A DNA stretch of 64,000 nucleotides from an uncultured Roseobacter sp. (GTDB lineage: Bacteria; Pseudomonadota; Alphaproteobacteria; Rhodobacterales; Rhodobacteraceae), in the NCBI RefSeq assembly GCF_947491795.1, contig NZ_CANLKW010000001.1, positions 744,001 to 808,000 on the forward strand, in the 5' to 3' direction. Both the position numbers and the translations under genes were made by a program. This document shows positions 27,242-36,110 of the stretch, in pieces; position 1 is the stretch's first letter, and every line of letters begins with the position of its first letter. Under the pieces are notes generated by a model, which saw only the letters and a list, made by a program, of their open reading frames with translations, made no database searches and had not been told where the DNA came from.

Positions 27242-28471
27242 ATGCCCATGGAGTACGGTGATGACAGTCGCGCCCGGCGCAATGTGATGGTGCTGGTTCT
27301 GGCGCAGGCCTTTCTGGGCAGCCAGATCACCATGATCTTTGTGATCGGCGGACTGGCGGGGCAGCAGCTGGCCTCGAACGTCTGTCTGGCCACCCTGCCG
27401 ATCTCGATGATTGTTTTCGGATCCATGACCACCGCGCCCTGGCTGTCGGGGATCATGCAGCGCTTTGGACGCCGTGCGGGCTTTCTGACCGGCGCGACCG
27501 GCGGGTTGATCGGGGCCGGGGTCTGCGCATGGGCGCTGACGCTGGAAAACTTCCCGCTCTTTCTGCTGGGCAGCTATCTGACAGGTATCTACATGTCCGC
27601 GCAGGGCTTTTACCGTTTTGCTGCATCCGATACCGCCTCTGAGAGCTTCCGGCCCAAGGCGATTTCCTATGTGATGGCGGGTGGCCTGCTGTCGGCCATC
27701 ATCGGCCCGCAGCTGGTGGGCTATCTGAGCGGACACACGCCCGATGCCACAGTTATGCGGTTTTTCCCGGTCTATATCGCGGCGATGGTCCTGAACGTGC
27801 TGGGGATGGTGTTTTTTATCTTTCTGGACATCCCAACACCGCCCAAGGTCAGCGAAGCCCGTGACCGGGGCCGCAGTATCGGCGCGCTGCTGCGCACGCC
27901 GCGCATTGCCGTGGCGGTCATCTGTGCGATGGTCTCCTATGCGCTGATGAACCTGGTGATGACCTCGACCCCGCTGGCGGTTGTGGGCTGCGGCTTTGCC
28001 GTTGCTGATGCCTCAAATGTGGTCACCGGGCATGTGCTGGCGATGTTTGCGCCAAGCTTTTTCACCGGCCATCTGATCGTGCGCTTTGGGGTTGAGCGGA
28101 TCATGGGGCTGGGGCTGCTGATCCTGGGCGCTGCGGGGGCTGTGGCGCTGTCAGGTGTTGAGCTGGGGCATTTTTTCATCGCCCTGATCCTGCTGGGGCT
28201 GGGCTGGAACTTTGGTTTTATCGGCGCCACCACCATGCTGGCCGGAGCGCATACGCCGCAGGAACGCGGCCGGATGCAGGGGCTGAATGATCTGCTGGTC
28301 TTTGGCGGGGTGACTGTGGCCTCGCTGTCATCGGGGGGGCTGATGAACTGCTCGGGCGGCACGCCACAGGAGGGCTGGGCCGCGGTCAATATCGCGATGG
28401 TGCCCTTTCTGGTTCTGGCGGGTGCCGCCCTGATCTGGCTGATGCTGCGCCCAAAGCCCCGGATGGTTTAA
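27242..28471 (+). CDS. Major facilitator superfamily transporter
   Basis: About 409 residues from ATG at 27242 (27248 also possible). Roughly twelve hydrophobic segments are spread along the chain, e.g. 'VMVLVLAQAFLGSQITMIFVI', 'ISYVMAGGLLSAIIGPQLVG' and 'FFIALILLGLGWNFGFIGATT'. The loop 'MQRFGRRAGFLTG' is an MFS motif A variant. It is divergent from cobK with ~71 bases between. Substrate not evident; B12-related traffic is only a neighbourhood guess. Confidence 0.8.
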   Translation: MPMEYGDDSRARRNVMVLVLAQAFLGSQITMIFVIGGLAGQQLASNVCLATLPISMIVFGSMTTAPWLSGIMQRFGRRAGFLTGATGGLIGAGVCAWALTLENFPLFLLGSYLTGIYMSAQGFYRFAASDTASESFRPKAISYVMAGGLLSAIIGPQLVGYLSGHTPDATVMRFFPVYIAAMVLNVLGMVFFIFLDIPTPPKVSEARDRGRSIGALLRTPRIAVAVICAMVSYALMNLVMTSTPLAVVGCGFAVADASNVVTGHVLAMFAPSFFTGHLIVRFGVERIMGLGLLILGAAGAVALSGVELGHFFIALILLGLGWNFGFIGATTMLAGAHTPQERGRMQGLNDLLVFGGVTVASLSSGGLMNCSGGTPQEGWAAVNIAMVPFLVLAGAALIWLMLRPKPRMV

Positions 28472-28507
28472 GGGAACGCAATGAGGGCTCTGCCCTCGGC
28501 GCGGCGC

Positions 28508-28538
28508 GCCTCACCCGGGATATTTTTTGCCAGAAGAA
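28508..28538. repeat. Half-copy of dispersed CGGGATATTT-GCCAGAAGAA element
   Basis: GCCTC...GGGATATTTTTTGCCAGAAGAA is nearly the same as one arm of the long inverted repeat at 48712-48792. It lies just before the stop of the minus-strand gene at 28540. Confidence 0.55.
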
Positions 28539-28539
28539 T

Positions 28540-29310
28540 TCAGATACGCCCCGTAAGGCGGGCGCGGGTCAGCGCCAGGCTGCGCCAGAGCGCCGGTGTG
28601 AGGAGCGCGCCCCGTGCGACACGCTGCGGATGCCGGGCTGTGGTTTTAAGGATATGGCGTGCGCGCCAGCCGGAGAGCAGTGCGGTGCGTGATGCGGTGC
28701 TGAGACCCCGTTGGGCCCGCAGATCTGTCAGCGTGGATTTTGCAAGGCGCGCCAGCGTTTCCGGGCGGCCATCGTACATGGGGCGTTTTCCCCGGGCTTC
28801 CAGCTCTGGCAGTGCTGTCAGCCAGTTTGCAAAACCGATGGCGCGGGTAGTGCGGCGCAGGGGCGCCTGATCGCTGTCGGGTGCGCCCAGGGCCTGGGCG
28901 GCCGTCCATAAAAGCGTGCCGGTGGTCGCGTCGAGATAGGCCCACATTTCATCTTCGTTCGCGAAGGGATCACTGGCGATGTCACGGCGGCGGGCGTCGA
29001 TCAGACCATCAAGAGCAGCGGCCTGATCCGGCATCAGGGCTGTGGCCAGCGGTGTGACGACTTCATGGCGGCGCACAACGCCCCGCGCGGCGATTTCCTT
29101 CAGCGCATCACGCCACCACTGCAGGCGCATTTCGGCGATCATCGGCTCCTGCGTTACCCAGGGCGCGCGGGCCACTTCGGTGTTGAAGGCAAAGAGTGGA
29201 AAAAGAACCCGGCGGGCTGCGACAGGGGCCGCCATAGAGGCCGCGAAACGGTCCGGATCGGCTTTTTCCACCAGCGCCGCACAGGCATTCAGATCGTCGT
29301 CAAAGCTCAT
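28540..29310 (-). CDS. Squalene/phytoene synthase-like protein without the Asp motifs
   Basis: 256 residues. The fold signature 'LFAFNTEVARAPWVTQEPM' and 'MRLQWWRDALKEI' (LQWWRDA) plus 'IGFANWLTALPELEARGK' place it in the SQS/PSY family, nearest the NDUFAF6 type. True synthases need DxxxD motifs I and II; neither is seen at the expected places, so prenyl coupling is unlikely. Related mitochondrial proteins assist complex I assembly, but that role here is inference. Its start overlaps the methyltransferase stop by 4 bases. Confidence 0.75.
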   Translation of the reverse strand: MSFDDDLNACAALVEKADPDRFAASMAAPVAARRVLFPLFAFNTEVARAPWVTQEPMIAEMRLQWWRDALKEIAARGVVRRHEVVTPLATALMPDQAAALDGLIDARRRDIASDPFANEDEMWAYLDATTGTLLWTAAQALGAPDSDQAPLRRTTRAIGFANWLTALPELEARGKRPMYDGRPETLARLAKSTLTDLRAQRGLSTASRTALLSGWRARHILKTTARHPQRVARGALLTPALWRSLALTRARLTGRI

Positions 29311-30029
29311 TTCGGACGGACAACACAGAGCAGATAGCCGAATTCAGCGCGGTGTTCACGCCAGAGAGCGGCCTCGGCCCGGGCCTCGTCCAGCACGTCT
29401 TTCAATGCGCCGGAGGCACCGCGGCTCAGGGTTTGGATGCGCGCGTCCAAGGGGGTGTAATAGGCCTCCCACGCGGCATCGGACAGACGGCGGGTGCCCA
29501 GAACGTCGCAGCCCGCCGCATCAATCTGCGCCAGAACGCCTGCCTCGTCCGTCATGTCGGCGTATTCCGCCCAGCCATCGCGTGCCGCCCCGGAGGGGGC
29601 ATCGGTAAACCAGCAGACCTGTGAAAAGGCGACGGCACCGCCCGGCGCAAGCGCCTTTCTCCAGGTCTCCAGTGCTGTGCGCACGCCTGGAAAATAGACC
29701 GCGCCCGCGCACCAGATCAGATCAAACGGCCCGGTAATTTCCATCATATCGCCGGTGGATACTGTTGCGCGCGGATCATTGCCATGCCGGGCCTGCGCCT
29801 GGGCTGCAAAAGCGTCGACCTGATCAAGTGCTGTGACATGTCCCTGCGGGGACGCCGTCAGCAGGGCCGCGATATCGGCCCCCGGCCCGCAGGCCGCATC
29901 GCAGATTCGCGCATCGCGTGGTGTGCCGGCCCGTTCCGTGGCCCAGGTGACATCCGCAGGCTCCCCCGGCCCTTCACGGGGCAGATCGCGGTGCAGTTGA
30001 AAAAAGGCGGCGCGGTAAGCGTCGTTCAT
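29307..30029 (-). CDS. Class I SAM-dependent methyltransferase
   Basis: 240 residues. SAM motif I is 'RICDAACGPGADIAAL' (DAACGPGAD), motif II 'VTALDQVDAF', then 'FDLIWCAGAVYFPG' and 'ALAPGGAVAFSQVCWF' as later strands. Substrate unknown. Start and stop overlap neighbouring genes by 4 bases (cimA stop upstream, SQS/PSY-like start downstream), so cimA, this gene and the SQS/PSY-like gene form one transcript. Confidence 0.82.
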   Translation of the reverse strand: MNDAYRAAFFQLHRDLPREGPGEPADVTWATERAGTPRDARICDAACGPGADIAALLTASPQGHVTALDQVDAFAAQAQARHGNDPRATVSTGDMMEITGPFDLIWCAGAVYFPGVRTALETWRKALAPGGAVAFSQVCWFTDAPSGAARDGWAEYADMTDEAGVLAQIDAAGCDVLGTRRLSDAAWEAYYTPLDARIQTLSRGASGALKDVLDEARAEAALWREHRAEFGYLLCVVRPK

Positions 30030-31648
30030 GGCATCTGCCCCCTGTCGCGCAGCAGTTTCCAGCGGATCGCATCGAGCAGGGCCTCAAATGAGGCGTCTAC
30101 TATGTTGGGTGAGACACCCACTGTGGACCAGCGCCGTCCCTGCCCGTCCTCGCTGTCGATGATCACGCGGGTGACGGCTTCGGTGCCGCCCTGGGTGATC
30201 CGCACCTTGAAATCCACCAGCCGCATGTCGTCGATGATCGCCTGATAGGGGCCCAGATCCTTGGCCAGCGCTTTGGCCAGGGCGTTGACCGGGCCCCGGT
30301 CGCTGCCGGTCTCATCCATGCTTTCGCTGACAGAGAGTTTCTTTTCCCCGTCGACCTTCACGACGACCACCGCCTCTGACAGGCTGATCATCCGGTCGTA
30401 TTTGTTTTTGCGTCGCTCAACCGTCACCCGGTAACGCTTTACCTCAAAGAAATCAGGCATTTGCCCTAGAGCGGAACGCGCCAGCAATTCAAAGCTGGCC
30501 TGGGCTGTATCATAGGAATAGCCCTCGGCCTCGCGGGTTTTGATGGTATCAAGGATGAGGCCCAGAGCCGGGTCACCTTTGGCCACTTTCAGCCCGGCCC
30601 CCTCCAGCCGTTCGCGCAGATTGGACTGCCCGGCCTGATTGGACATGGGGATGATGCGCGCGTTGCCGACGTCTGCGGGGTCAATGTGTTCGTATGTTGT
30701 GGGGTCTTTGAGGATCGCGCTGGCGTGCAGGCCCGCTTTATGCGCGAAGGCCGAAGAGCCGACGAAGGCCGACTGTGGACGCGGCACCCGGTTGAGTACC
30801 TCATCCAGCATCCGCGAGGTGCGCGTCAGTGTTTTCAGGGCCTCCGGTGTGACACCGGTTTCAAAGCGGCTGGCATAGGGTTCTTTCAGCAGCAGAACAG
30901 GGATCAGCGCGGTCAGATTGGCATTGCCGCAGCGCTCGCCCAGCCCGTTGAGCGTGCCCTGGATCTGGCGCGCGCCGGCGTCCACGGCCGCCAGGCTGCA
31001 GGCCACCGCGTTTTCGGTGTCGTTGTGGGTGTGGATGCCCAGACGGTCGCCCGGGATACCGGCCGCGATGACCTCTGCCGTGATGCGCCCGACGTCCTGT
31101 GGCAGGGTGCCGCCGTTGGTATCACAGAGCACGATCCAGCGCGCACCAGCCTGCAGCGCCGCGCGCAGGGCGGTCAGCGCATAGTCCGGATTGGCCTTGT
31201 AGCCGTCAAAGAAATGTTCGGCATCAAACAGCGCCTCGCGCCCCTGCCCCACGATGTGCGCGACGGATTTTTCAATGTTTTCAGTGTTTTCTGCCAGTTC
31301 GACCCCCAGGGCCGCGCGCACATGGAAATCATGTGTCTTGCCCACCAGGCACACCGCAGCCGTGCCCGCGTTCATCACTGCCGCCAGCACATCGTCATTC
31401 TCGGCCGACATACCGTTGCGCTTGGTCATGCCAAAGGCGGTCATGCGCGCGCGGGTGTCCGGGGCATCGTCGAAAAAGGCGCTGTCGGTGGGGTTGGCCC
31501 CTGGCCAGCCGCCCTCGATATAGTCCACGCCCAGCGCGTCGAGGGCCATGGAGATAGCGCGTTTTTCGTCTGTGGAGAACTGCACGCCCTGGGTCTGCTG
31601 GCCGTCGCGCAGGGTGGTGTCATAGAGGTACAGGCGTTCTCGGGTCAT
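30026..31648 (-). CDS. cimA: Citramalate synthase
   Basis: 540 residues from the ATG at 31648; the longer frame to 31804 runs through the repeat region and has no family support. It starts 'YLYDTTLRDGQQTQG', with the HMGL-like catalytic site and metal Asp (DTTLRDG). The TIM barrel has 'CDTNGGTLP', 'GIHTHNDTENAVACSLAAV' (metal His-x-His, split as 'LGIHTHND'), then a C-terminal LeuA dimer/regulatory domain with 'VDFKVRITQGG'. It condenses pyruvate and acetyl-CoA to citramalate for isoleucine. An 11-bp repeat array lies just upstream. Confidence 0.9.
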   Translation of the reverse strand: MTRERLYLYDTTLRDGQQTQGVQFSTDEKRAISMALDALGVDYIEGGWPGANPTDSAFFDDAPDTRARMTAFGMTKRNGMSAENDDVLAAVMNAGTAAVCLVGKTHDFHVRAALGVELAENTENIEKSVAHIVGQGREALFDAEHFFDGYKANPDYALTALRAALQAGARWIVLCDTNGGTLPQDVGRITAEVIAAGIPGDRLGIHTHNDTENAVACSLAAVDAGARQIQGTLNGLGERCGNANLTALIPVLLLKEPYASRFETGVTPEALKTLTRTSRMLDEVLNRVPRPQSAFVGSSAFAHKAGLHASAILKDPTTYEHIDPADVGNARIIPMSNQAGQSNLRERLEGAGLKVAKGDPALGLILDTIKTREAEGYSYDTAQASFELLARSALGQMPDFFEVKRYRVTVERRKNKYDRMISLSEAVVVVKVDGEKKLSVSESMDETGSDRGPVNALAKALAKDLGPYQAIIDDMRLVDFKVRITQGGTEAVTRVIIDSEDGQGRRWSTVGVSPNIVDASFEALLDAIRWKLLRDRGQMP

Positions 31649-32144
31649 GCGGTTTTTCCGGCTGTCTGGAGGGCGTCGGTGCGGGGTCGGTATCGCGTCG
31701 GTAAAACGTCGGTATGACGTCGGTGCGCGGCGCGCGGTGGGTTTGGGGCCTGGTAAGGGGTGGCGGCGGGGTTTCGGTGCGTCCGGGCGCGCCTGCGGCG
31801 GCATTGTTGCCCGCGTGCCGGGACGGGTTTTCCGCTCTGAGCTGGAATTGAAATTTCCGGCTTTGTTGGCCGGGGTGCGTGGCGGTGGATCGGACAGCGC
31901 ATGGTCTGCCTGCCTGGGGCGCGCGTTGCGCTCCCTTGCGGCCCGATCAGCGCACCGGTGTCAGAGCAAGGCGGGTGCGGGATTTCAGAGCGGTCCCGGC
32001 CCAGGCGGCGGGAAAGAGGTTTTTCAAGGTGCGCGTTTGGGAACGCGCGCGGTGCGCGCGCAGCGCCCGTCCCGCCCCCCCACGGGGCGGGCGCTTCACG
32101 CCCCCCCCGCGCGGTCCGGGCGCTGGTCTCTGCTTTGAACCGGA
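31649..32144. other. GC-rich gene-free spacer between cimA and cysS
   Basis: 496 bases with no supportable gene. It holds the 11-bp repeat array, then very GC-rich DNA with runs of C and G and a hairpin GCGCCCGTCCCG / CGGGGCGGGCGC (32063-32074, 32083-32094; 12 bp with one G-T pair). The hairpin is downstream of cysS and may terminate it. Overlapping open frames here are compositional, not coding. Confidence 0.5.
31674..31724. repeat. Five direct 7-bp units at exact 11-bp period before cimA
   Basis: CGTCGGT recurs at 31674, 31696, 31707 and 31718, with GGTCGGT at 31685, each start 11 bases after the last. The four bases between units vary. It sits 25 bases upstream of the cimA start on the minus strand (as ACCGACG). 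Period near one helical turn suggests stacked protein sites, but no regulator is known here. Confidence 0.6.
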
Positions 32145-33647
32145 TCATCCGAGAGCATCCAGTTTAGCTGGGTTTATCTTGTTGTCTTTCAGACTAGCCA
32201 GTCCTGAATTAATCCCATTTGATGACTTGCTGACGCGAAGTTCAACGCCGTTTCGCAGTGCCGATTTTTTTAGATTGTCCGCTGCATCCCAGTCTTTTTC
32301 CCTCCTGTATTTCAACCAAAGGCGGACCAAACGAAGCGATGCATCACGCAATTCGTCGTGAATTTCACCCCAACCGACGACCCCAACAGTAGGTTGATAG
32401 TCTATGCCTTCCTTTAGGAAGCTGCCATCTTCGACTTCAAATCGAAATGGTTTGGACCAAGCACACTTTGAAACTGCTACCAGATCAATACCGAGAAGGT
32501 TTGCTGACGAATTTAGTTTTGCTCGTTCATCTTTTTCTGCCATTTCTTGCAACCTGCGAAGGGCTTCATTCGTATTGAGATCATGGGAAAGCTCTTCAAC
32601 GAAAAGAGGATCAGGGGCGTCGTCATAGTCTCCGGCTAGTTCAGCCCAATGCCTGAGCGTCTTCTCCGCCTCCTGACGCTTCTTCTCTGTCCAGTCCATC
32701 GGCTTGCGGTAGTGCGTCGACAGCATCACAAAGCGGATCACTTCGCCCGGCACGCCCTGATCCAGCAGGTCCCGCACGGTAAAGAAATTGCCCAGGGACT
32801 TGGACATCTTTTTGCCCTCTACCTGCAGCATCTCGTTGTGCATCCAGACATTGGCCATGACGTCCGTACCGTTTGCGCAGCAGCTCTGGGCGATCTCGTT
32901 TTCATGGTGCGGGAACATCAGATCGTTACCGCCGCCGTGAATGTCAAAGGTCTCGCCCAGCAATTCGCGCGCCATGGCGGAGCATTCGATGTGCCAGCCT
33001 GGACGCCCGGTGCCCCAGGGACTGTCCCAGCCGGGCAGATCATCGTCCGAGGGTTTCCACAGTACGAAATCCATCGGGTTGCGCTTGTAGGGGGCGACCT
33101 CGACCCGCGCACCGGCGATCATGTCATCAACCGTGCGGCCCGAGAGCGCCCCGTAGCTTTCCTTCCAGCTGTCCACGGCAAAGAGCACATGGCCTTCCGC
33201 AGCATAGGCATGCCCCTGCCCGATCAGCGTTTCGATCATGGCGATCATCTGGCTGATGTATTCGGTGGCGCGCGGCATTTCGCTGGGCTCCAGCGTACCG
33301 ACCTCTTTCATATCCTGCAGATACCATGAGATCGTCTCGTCCGAGCGTTCGCGAATCAGCTCTTCCAGCGTGCCGGGAGCGCCGGCCTCTTTGCGGCGCT
33401 GCGCCTCGGCGTTGATCTTGTCATCGACGTCCGTAAAATTGCGCACATAGGTCACCTGGTCCGGCCCATAAACATGGCGCAGCAGGCGGTAAAGCACGTC
33501 AAAGACGACCACCGGGCGCGCGTTGCCCAGATGCGCGCGGTCATAGACCGTCGGGCCACAGACATACATGCGCACGTTTTGCGGATCGATGGGCACAAAG
33601 GCCTCTTTTTTCCGGGTCCGGGTGTTGTGCAGTGTGAGTGTCGTCAT
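32145..33647 (-). CDS. cysS: Cysteinyl-tRNA synthetase with compositionally foreign C-terminus
   Basis: 500 residues from ATG at 33647; a longer frame to 33692 is less likely. It has '[17 protein letters not shown]' (HLGN as HIGH), zinc ligands in 'WHIECSAM' and '[13 protein letters not shown]', and KMSKS as '[11 protein letters not shown]'. Residues 1 to ~335 are GC-rich and typical. From ~32630 to the stop (about residues 340-500) the DNA is clearly AT-rich and the sequence after '[15 protein letters not shown]' has an unusual segment '[18 protein letters not shown]'. The catalytic core is intact; the anticodon-binding region looks replaced. Confidence 0.9.
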   Translation of the reverse strand: MTTLTLHNTRTRKKEAFVPIDPQNVRMYVCGPTVYDRAHLGNARPVVVFDVLYRLLRHVYGPDQVTYVRNFTDVDDKINAEAQRRKEAGAPGTLEELIRERSDETISWYLQDMKEVGTLEPSEMPRATEYISQMIAMIETLIGQGHAYAAEGHVLFAVDSWKESYGALSGRTVDDMIAGARVEVAPYKRNPMDFVLWKPSDDDLPGWDSPWGTGRPGWHIECSAMARELLGETFDIHGGGNDLMFPHHENEIAQSCCANGTDVMANVWMHNEMLQVEGKKMSKSLGNFFTVRDLLDQGVPGEVIRFVMLSTHYRKPMDWTEKKRQEAEKTLRHWAELAGDYDDAPDPLFVEELSHDLNTNEALRRLQEMAEKDERAKLNSSANLLGIDLVAVSKCAWSKPFRFEVEDGSFLKEGIDYQPTVGVVGWGEIHDELRDASLRLVRLWLKYRREKDWDAADNLKKSALRNGVELRVSKSSNGINSGLASLKDNKINPAKLDALG

Positions 33648-33869
33648 GACAGGTGTCCTTGGCGCAGGGGTCGGCGCGGGCATAGCAATCATCTGTCAGA
33701 ATGGAAACGACCAGAACTGCCCGCAGGAAGCGTTCAGTTAATAATACAGCAGATCATTGTTGTACGGGTCATGGGGAGCATGTGGCACGGGGGCCGCGCC
33801 CGGGTCAAGCCCGATTGACGAATCGCGCGGGCAATGCGCCTCTGCCCGGACAACTGAGCGGAGGCAGAG

Positions 33870-35042
33870 ATGCAGCTTTCACAGCGCCTTATGGGCATCA
33901 ACGGCGGCGGGTCCGACGGATGGGACGTCTTTCTGAAGGCGCGCCGCATGATCGCGGCGGGCACGCCGGTCACAGAGCTGACCATCGGCGAGCATGATAT
34001 CCGCACCGCGGCCCCCATCCTGCAGGAGATGCATGCGCACGCCATGGGCGGGCACACGGGCTATGCGGCTGTGCCGGGCGTTGAGCCGCTGCGCGAGGCA
34101 GTGGCGCACCGGGTGCAGGCGCGCACCGGGGTGCCGACGCGGGCCGACAATGTGCTGATCACGCCAGGCGGGCAGTCCGCGCTGTTTTCCGCCCATATGG
34201 CGGCCTGCGATGCGGGCGACACGGCGCTGTATGTTGATCCCTATTATGCCACCTATCCCGGCACGCTGCGTGCGGCAGGGGCCGTGCCGCAGGCTGTCAC
34301 CACCCGGGCCGCAGATGCGTTTCAGCCCCGCGCGACAGAGATTGCGCGCCACTCAAAAGGCGCGCGGTCGCTGCTGATCAACAGCCCCAACAACCCGACG
34401 GGCGTGGTCTATTCCCGCGCCACGCTGGAGGGGATTGCAGAGGTCTGCCGCCGCGATGATCTTTGGCTCATCTCGGACGAGGTCTATGACACCCAGGTCT
34501 GGGAGGGCAGCCATATCAGCCCGCGCAGTCTGCCGGACATGGCCGGGCGCACGCTGGTCGTGGGGTCGCTGTCCAAATCCCACGCTATGACCGGATCGCG
34601 CTGTGGCTGGCTGGTGGGACCGGAGGACATGATCGCGCATCTGATCAACCTGGCGACAAACACCACCTATGGCGTGCCCGGCTTTATCCAGGACGCGGGC
34701 CTGTTTGCGCTGAACCAGGGGCCGGATTTCGAAGCAGAGGTCGGCGCGCCGTTCCGCAGACGCCGCGCGCTGGCACAGGCGGTGCTGGCAGGGCAGAACA
34801 CGGTCGGCCTGGTGCCCGCGCAGGGGGCGATGTATCTGATGCTGGATGTGCGGGCGACCGGTCTGAGCGGGGAGGATTTCGCCAATTCGCTGCTGGATAC
34901 GCATCATATTGCGGTGATGCCGGGCGAGAGTTTTGGCAGCTCTGCAGCCGGTCATATCCGCGTGGCCATGACCGTGGCAGATGACGCTTTTGACGCGGCG
35001 CTCAGGACGCTCTGCGCCCATGCGGAGACCCTCAGGGGGTAA
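33870..35042 (+). CDS. PLP-dependent aminotransferase, class I/II
   Basis: 390 residues. The fold-type I pattern is clear: 'NSPNNPTGVVYSRATLEGI' (NPTG), 'LISDEVYDTQVWEG' (Asp/Tyr for PLP) and the lysine site 'VVGSLSKSHAMTGSRCGW' (SLSKS). It belongs to the aspartate/kynurenine-type group; substrate cannot be set. An Asn-rich N-terminal start 'MGINGGGSDGWDV' is unremarkable. No operon partner is within 50 bases. The next gene converges. Confidence 0.82.
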   Translation: MQLSQRLMGINGGGSDGWDVFLKARRMIAAGTPVTELTIGEHDIRTAAPILQEMHAHAMGGHTGYAAVPGVEPLREAVAHRVQARTGVPTRADNVLITPGGQSALFSAHMAACDAGDTALYVDPYYATYPGTLRAAGAVPQAVTTRAADAFQPRATEIARHSKGARSLLINSPNNPTGVVYSRATLEGIAEVCRRDDLWLISDEVYDTQVWEGSHISPRSLPDMAGRTLVVGSLSKSHAMTGSRCGWLVGPEDMIAHLINLATNTTYGVPGFIQDAGLFALNQGPDFEAEVGAPFRRRRALAQAVLAGQNTVGLVPAQGAMYLMLDVRATGLSGEDFANSLLDTHHIAVMPGESFGSSAAGHIRVAMTVADDAFDAALRTLCAHAETLRG

Positions 35043-35093
35043 AGTGGCCCGGATGCGGGGGGAGAACATCCGGGCCGGCAGGTGCAGCACCGG

Positions 35094-35699
35094 TCAGAAC
35101 CGGAACGAGGCACGCACCGTCAGTGTGGTCGCATCGGCATCAGCGCCCGTGGCATTGCCCAGATCGCTGAAGTTGTGGCGCAGCAGTTCGGTCCCGATGG
35201 TGAACTGCTCGGTGGCCTGCCAGGCGACACCCACGCCGTAAAACGGCCCCGTATCGTCGCCCGCAGTGGTGTTCACGCGCGCCGCACCCGCCGTGGCATA
35301 GGGCAGCCAGCGGCCCATGTCATAACCCGCTTTGAGCTTGAGGCGGGTCACATCCTCGACCGTGGCCGCGCCGCCGCCGATGTCGATATCCGCCTCGTCA
35401 TAGTCCAGCTCGATCCCGCTGACCCAGGCGCCGTAATCATAGTTGTAGCCCAGGTGGATACCGTAAAGCGTATCATCGCCGTCCACACCGTCGAGCGCCC
35501 CGTCGCCGGACACATCACCATAGCCCAGCTGCGCACCGGCATAGCCGCCGGTCCACTGGCCGCCGGTGTATTCGGGTGCAGGCACCGGCGCGACGGGGGC
35601 CGGTTCGATCACCGGCTCGGCTGCCGATCCCGCGAATGCCGCGCTGGCGGTAAATCCTGTGCTCAGCAGCGCTGCGGAAAGTACTTGTATCTGTCTCAT
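35094..35699 (-). CDS. Outer membrane beta-barrel protein
   Basis: 201 residues. 'VLSAALLSTGFTASAAFAG' is a Sec signal peptide. A Pro-rich linker 'EPAPVAPVPAPEYTGGQW' leads to an eight-strand-like barrel with alternating aromatic strands ('WTGGYAGAQLGYGDVSGDG', 'YGIHLGYNYDYG', 'WLPYATAGAAR') and a terminal Phe in 'LTVRASFRF', as required for BAM recognition. Role probably structural or adhesion; family Omp25/OmpA-like barrel. Aspartates in 'GDGALDGVDGDD' could bind calcium. Upstream 273 bases up to 35972 hold no gene I can support. Confidence 0.85.
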   Translation of the reverse strand: MRQIQVLSAALLSTGFTASAAFAGSAAEPVIEPAPVAPVPAPEYTGGQWTGGYAGAQLGYGDVSGDGALDGVDGDDTLYGIHLGYNYDYGAWVSGIELDYDEADIDIGGGAATVEDVTRLKLKAGYDMGRWLPYATAGAARVNTTAGDDTGPFYGVGVAWQATEQFTIGTELLRHNFSDLGNATGADADATTLTVRASFRF

Positions 35700-36110
35700 A
35701 ACTGTCTCCTTGCCTTCGGTTCGGGGCAGCTTTGCCGCTGCCCTCTGACACAGGAACTGTGCAGGAACGGATCTGGTTCAACACCACGGCGATCACGGCC
35801 GCGTGAGGCGTCGCAAAGCCTGCGGTTTTCCGGCAGAACGCTGCCGGGCCTGCCCCGTTCCCGGCCATTTCCCGCCGGTTCCCTGCCTGTGGAAAAAAAC
35901 TGCCCCGCGTCGCAAACAGACTTGACCGCTGCGCGCGCCCTGCGTCACCCTGCCACAGACAGGGAGGCGCGGATGCAAGGCGTGTGCTGCAAGATCAAAC
36001 TGGTGGTCCGCACAATCGGCGCGGAACGCGGACGCGCGGCCAGAGGCAGACCCGGCGCGGTCTGACCCGCCCGAGCCACTCCTCACCCCCTCTTTTTCCG
36101 GACAACAGAT
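35700..36110. other. Divergent region between OM barrel gene and MttB-family gene
   Basis: 411 bases apart from the small ORF at 35973. It carries a hairpin GGGGCAGCTTTGCCGCTGCCC near 35725-35745 and CCGGTTCCC-rich stretches. I see no tRNA, no conserved RNA and no clear operator. Confidence 0.35.
35973..36065 (+). CDS. Possible 30-residue small ORF
   Basis: ATG at 35973 is preceded by GGGAGG five bases away, a good Shine-Dalgarno. The frame reads 'MQGVCCKIKLVVRTIGAER' then a basic tail ending '...GRPGAV' at 36065. It is 45 bases before the MttB-family gene on the same strand, so it could be a leader. Composition is Arg/Gly-rich, so chance is not excluded. Confidence 0.25.
   Translation: MQGVCCKIKLVVRTIGAERGRAARGRPGAV

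Noticed and set aside
31649..31804. N-terminal extension of cimA to 31804
   Set aside because: It consists of Arg/Pro-rich translation of the 11-bp repeats and has no family support; the 31648 start opens directly on the conserved N-terminus.
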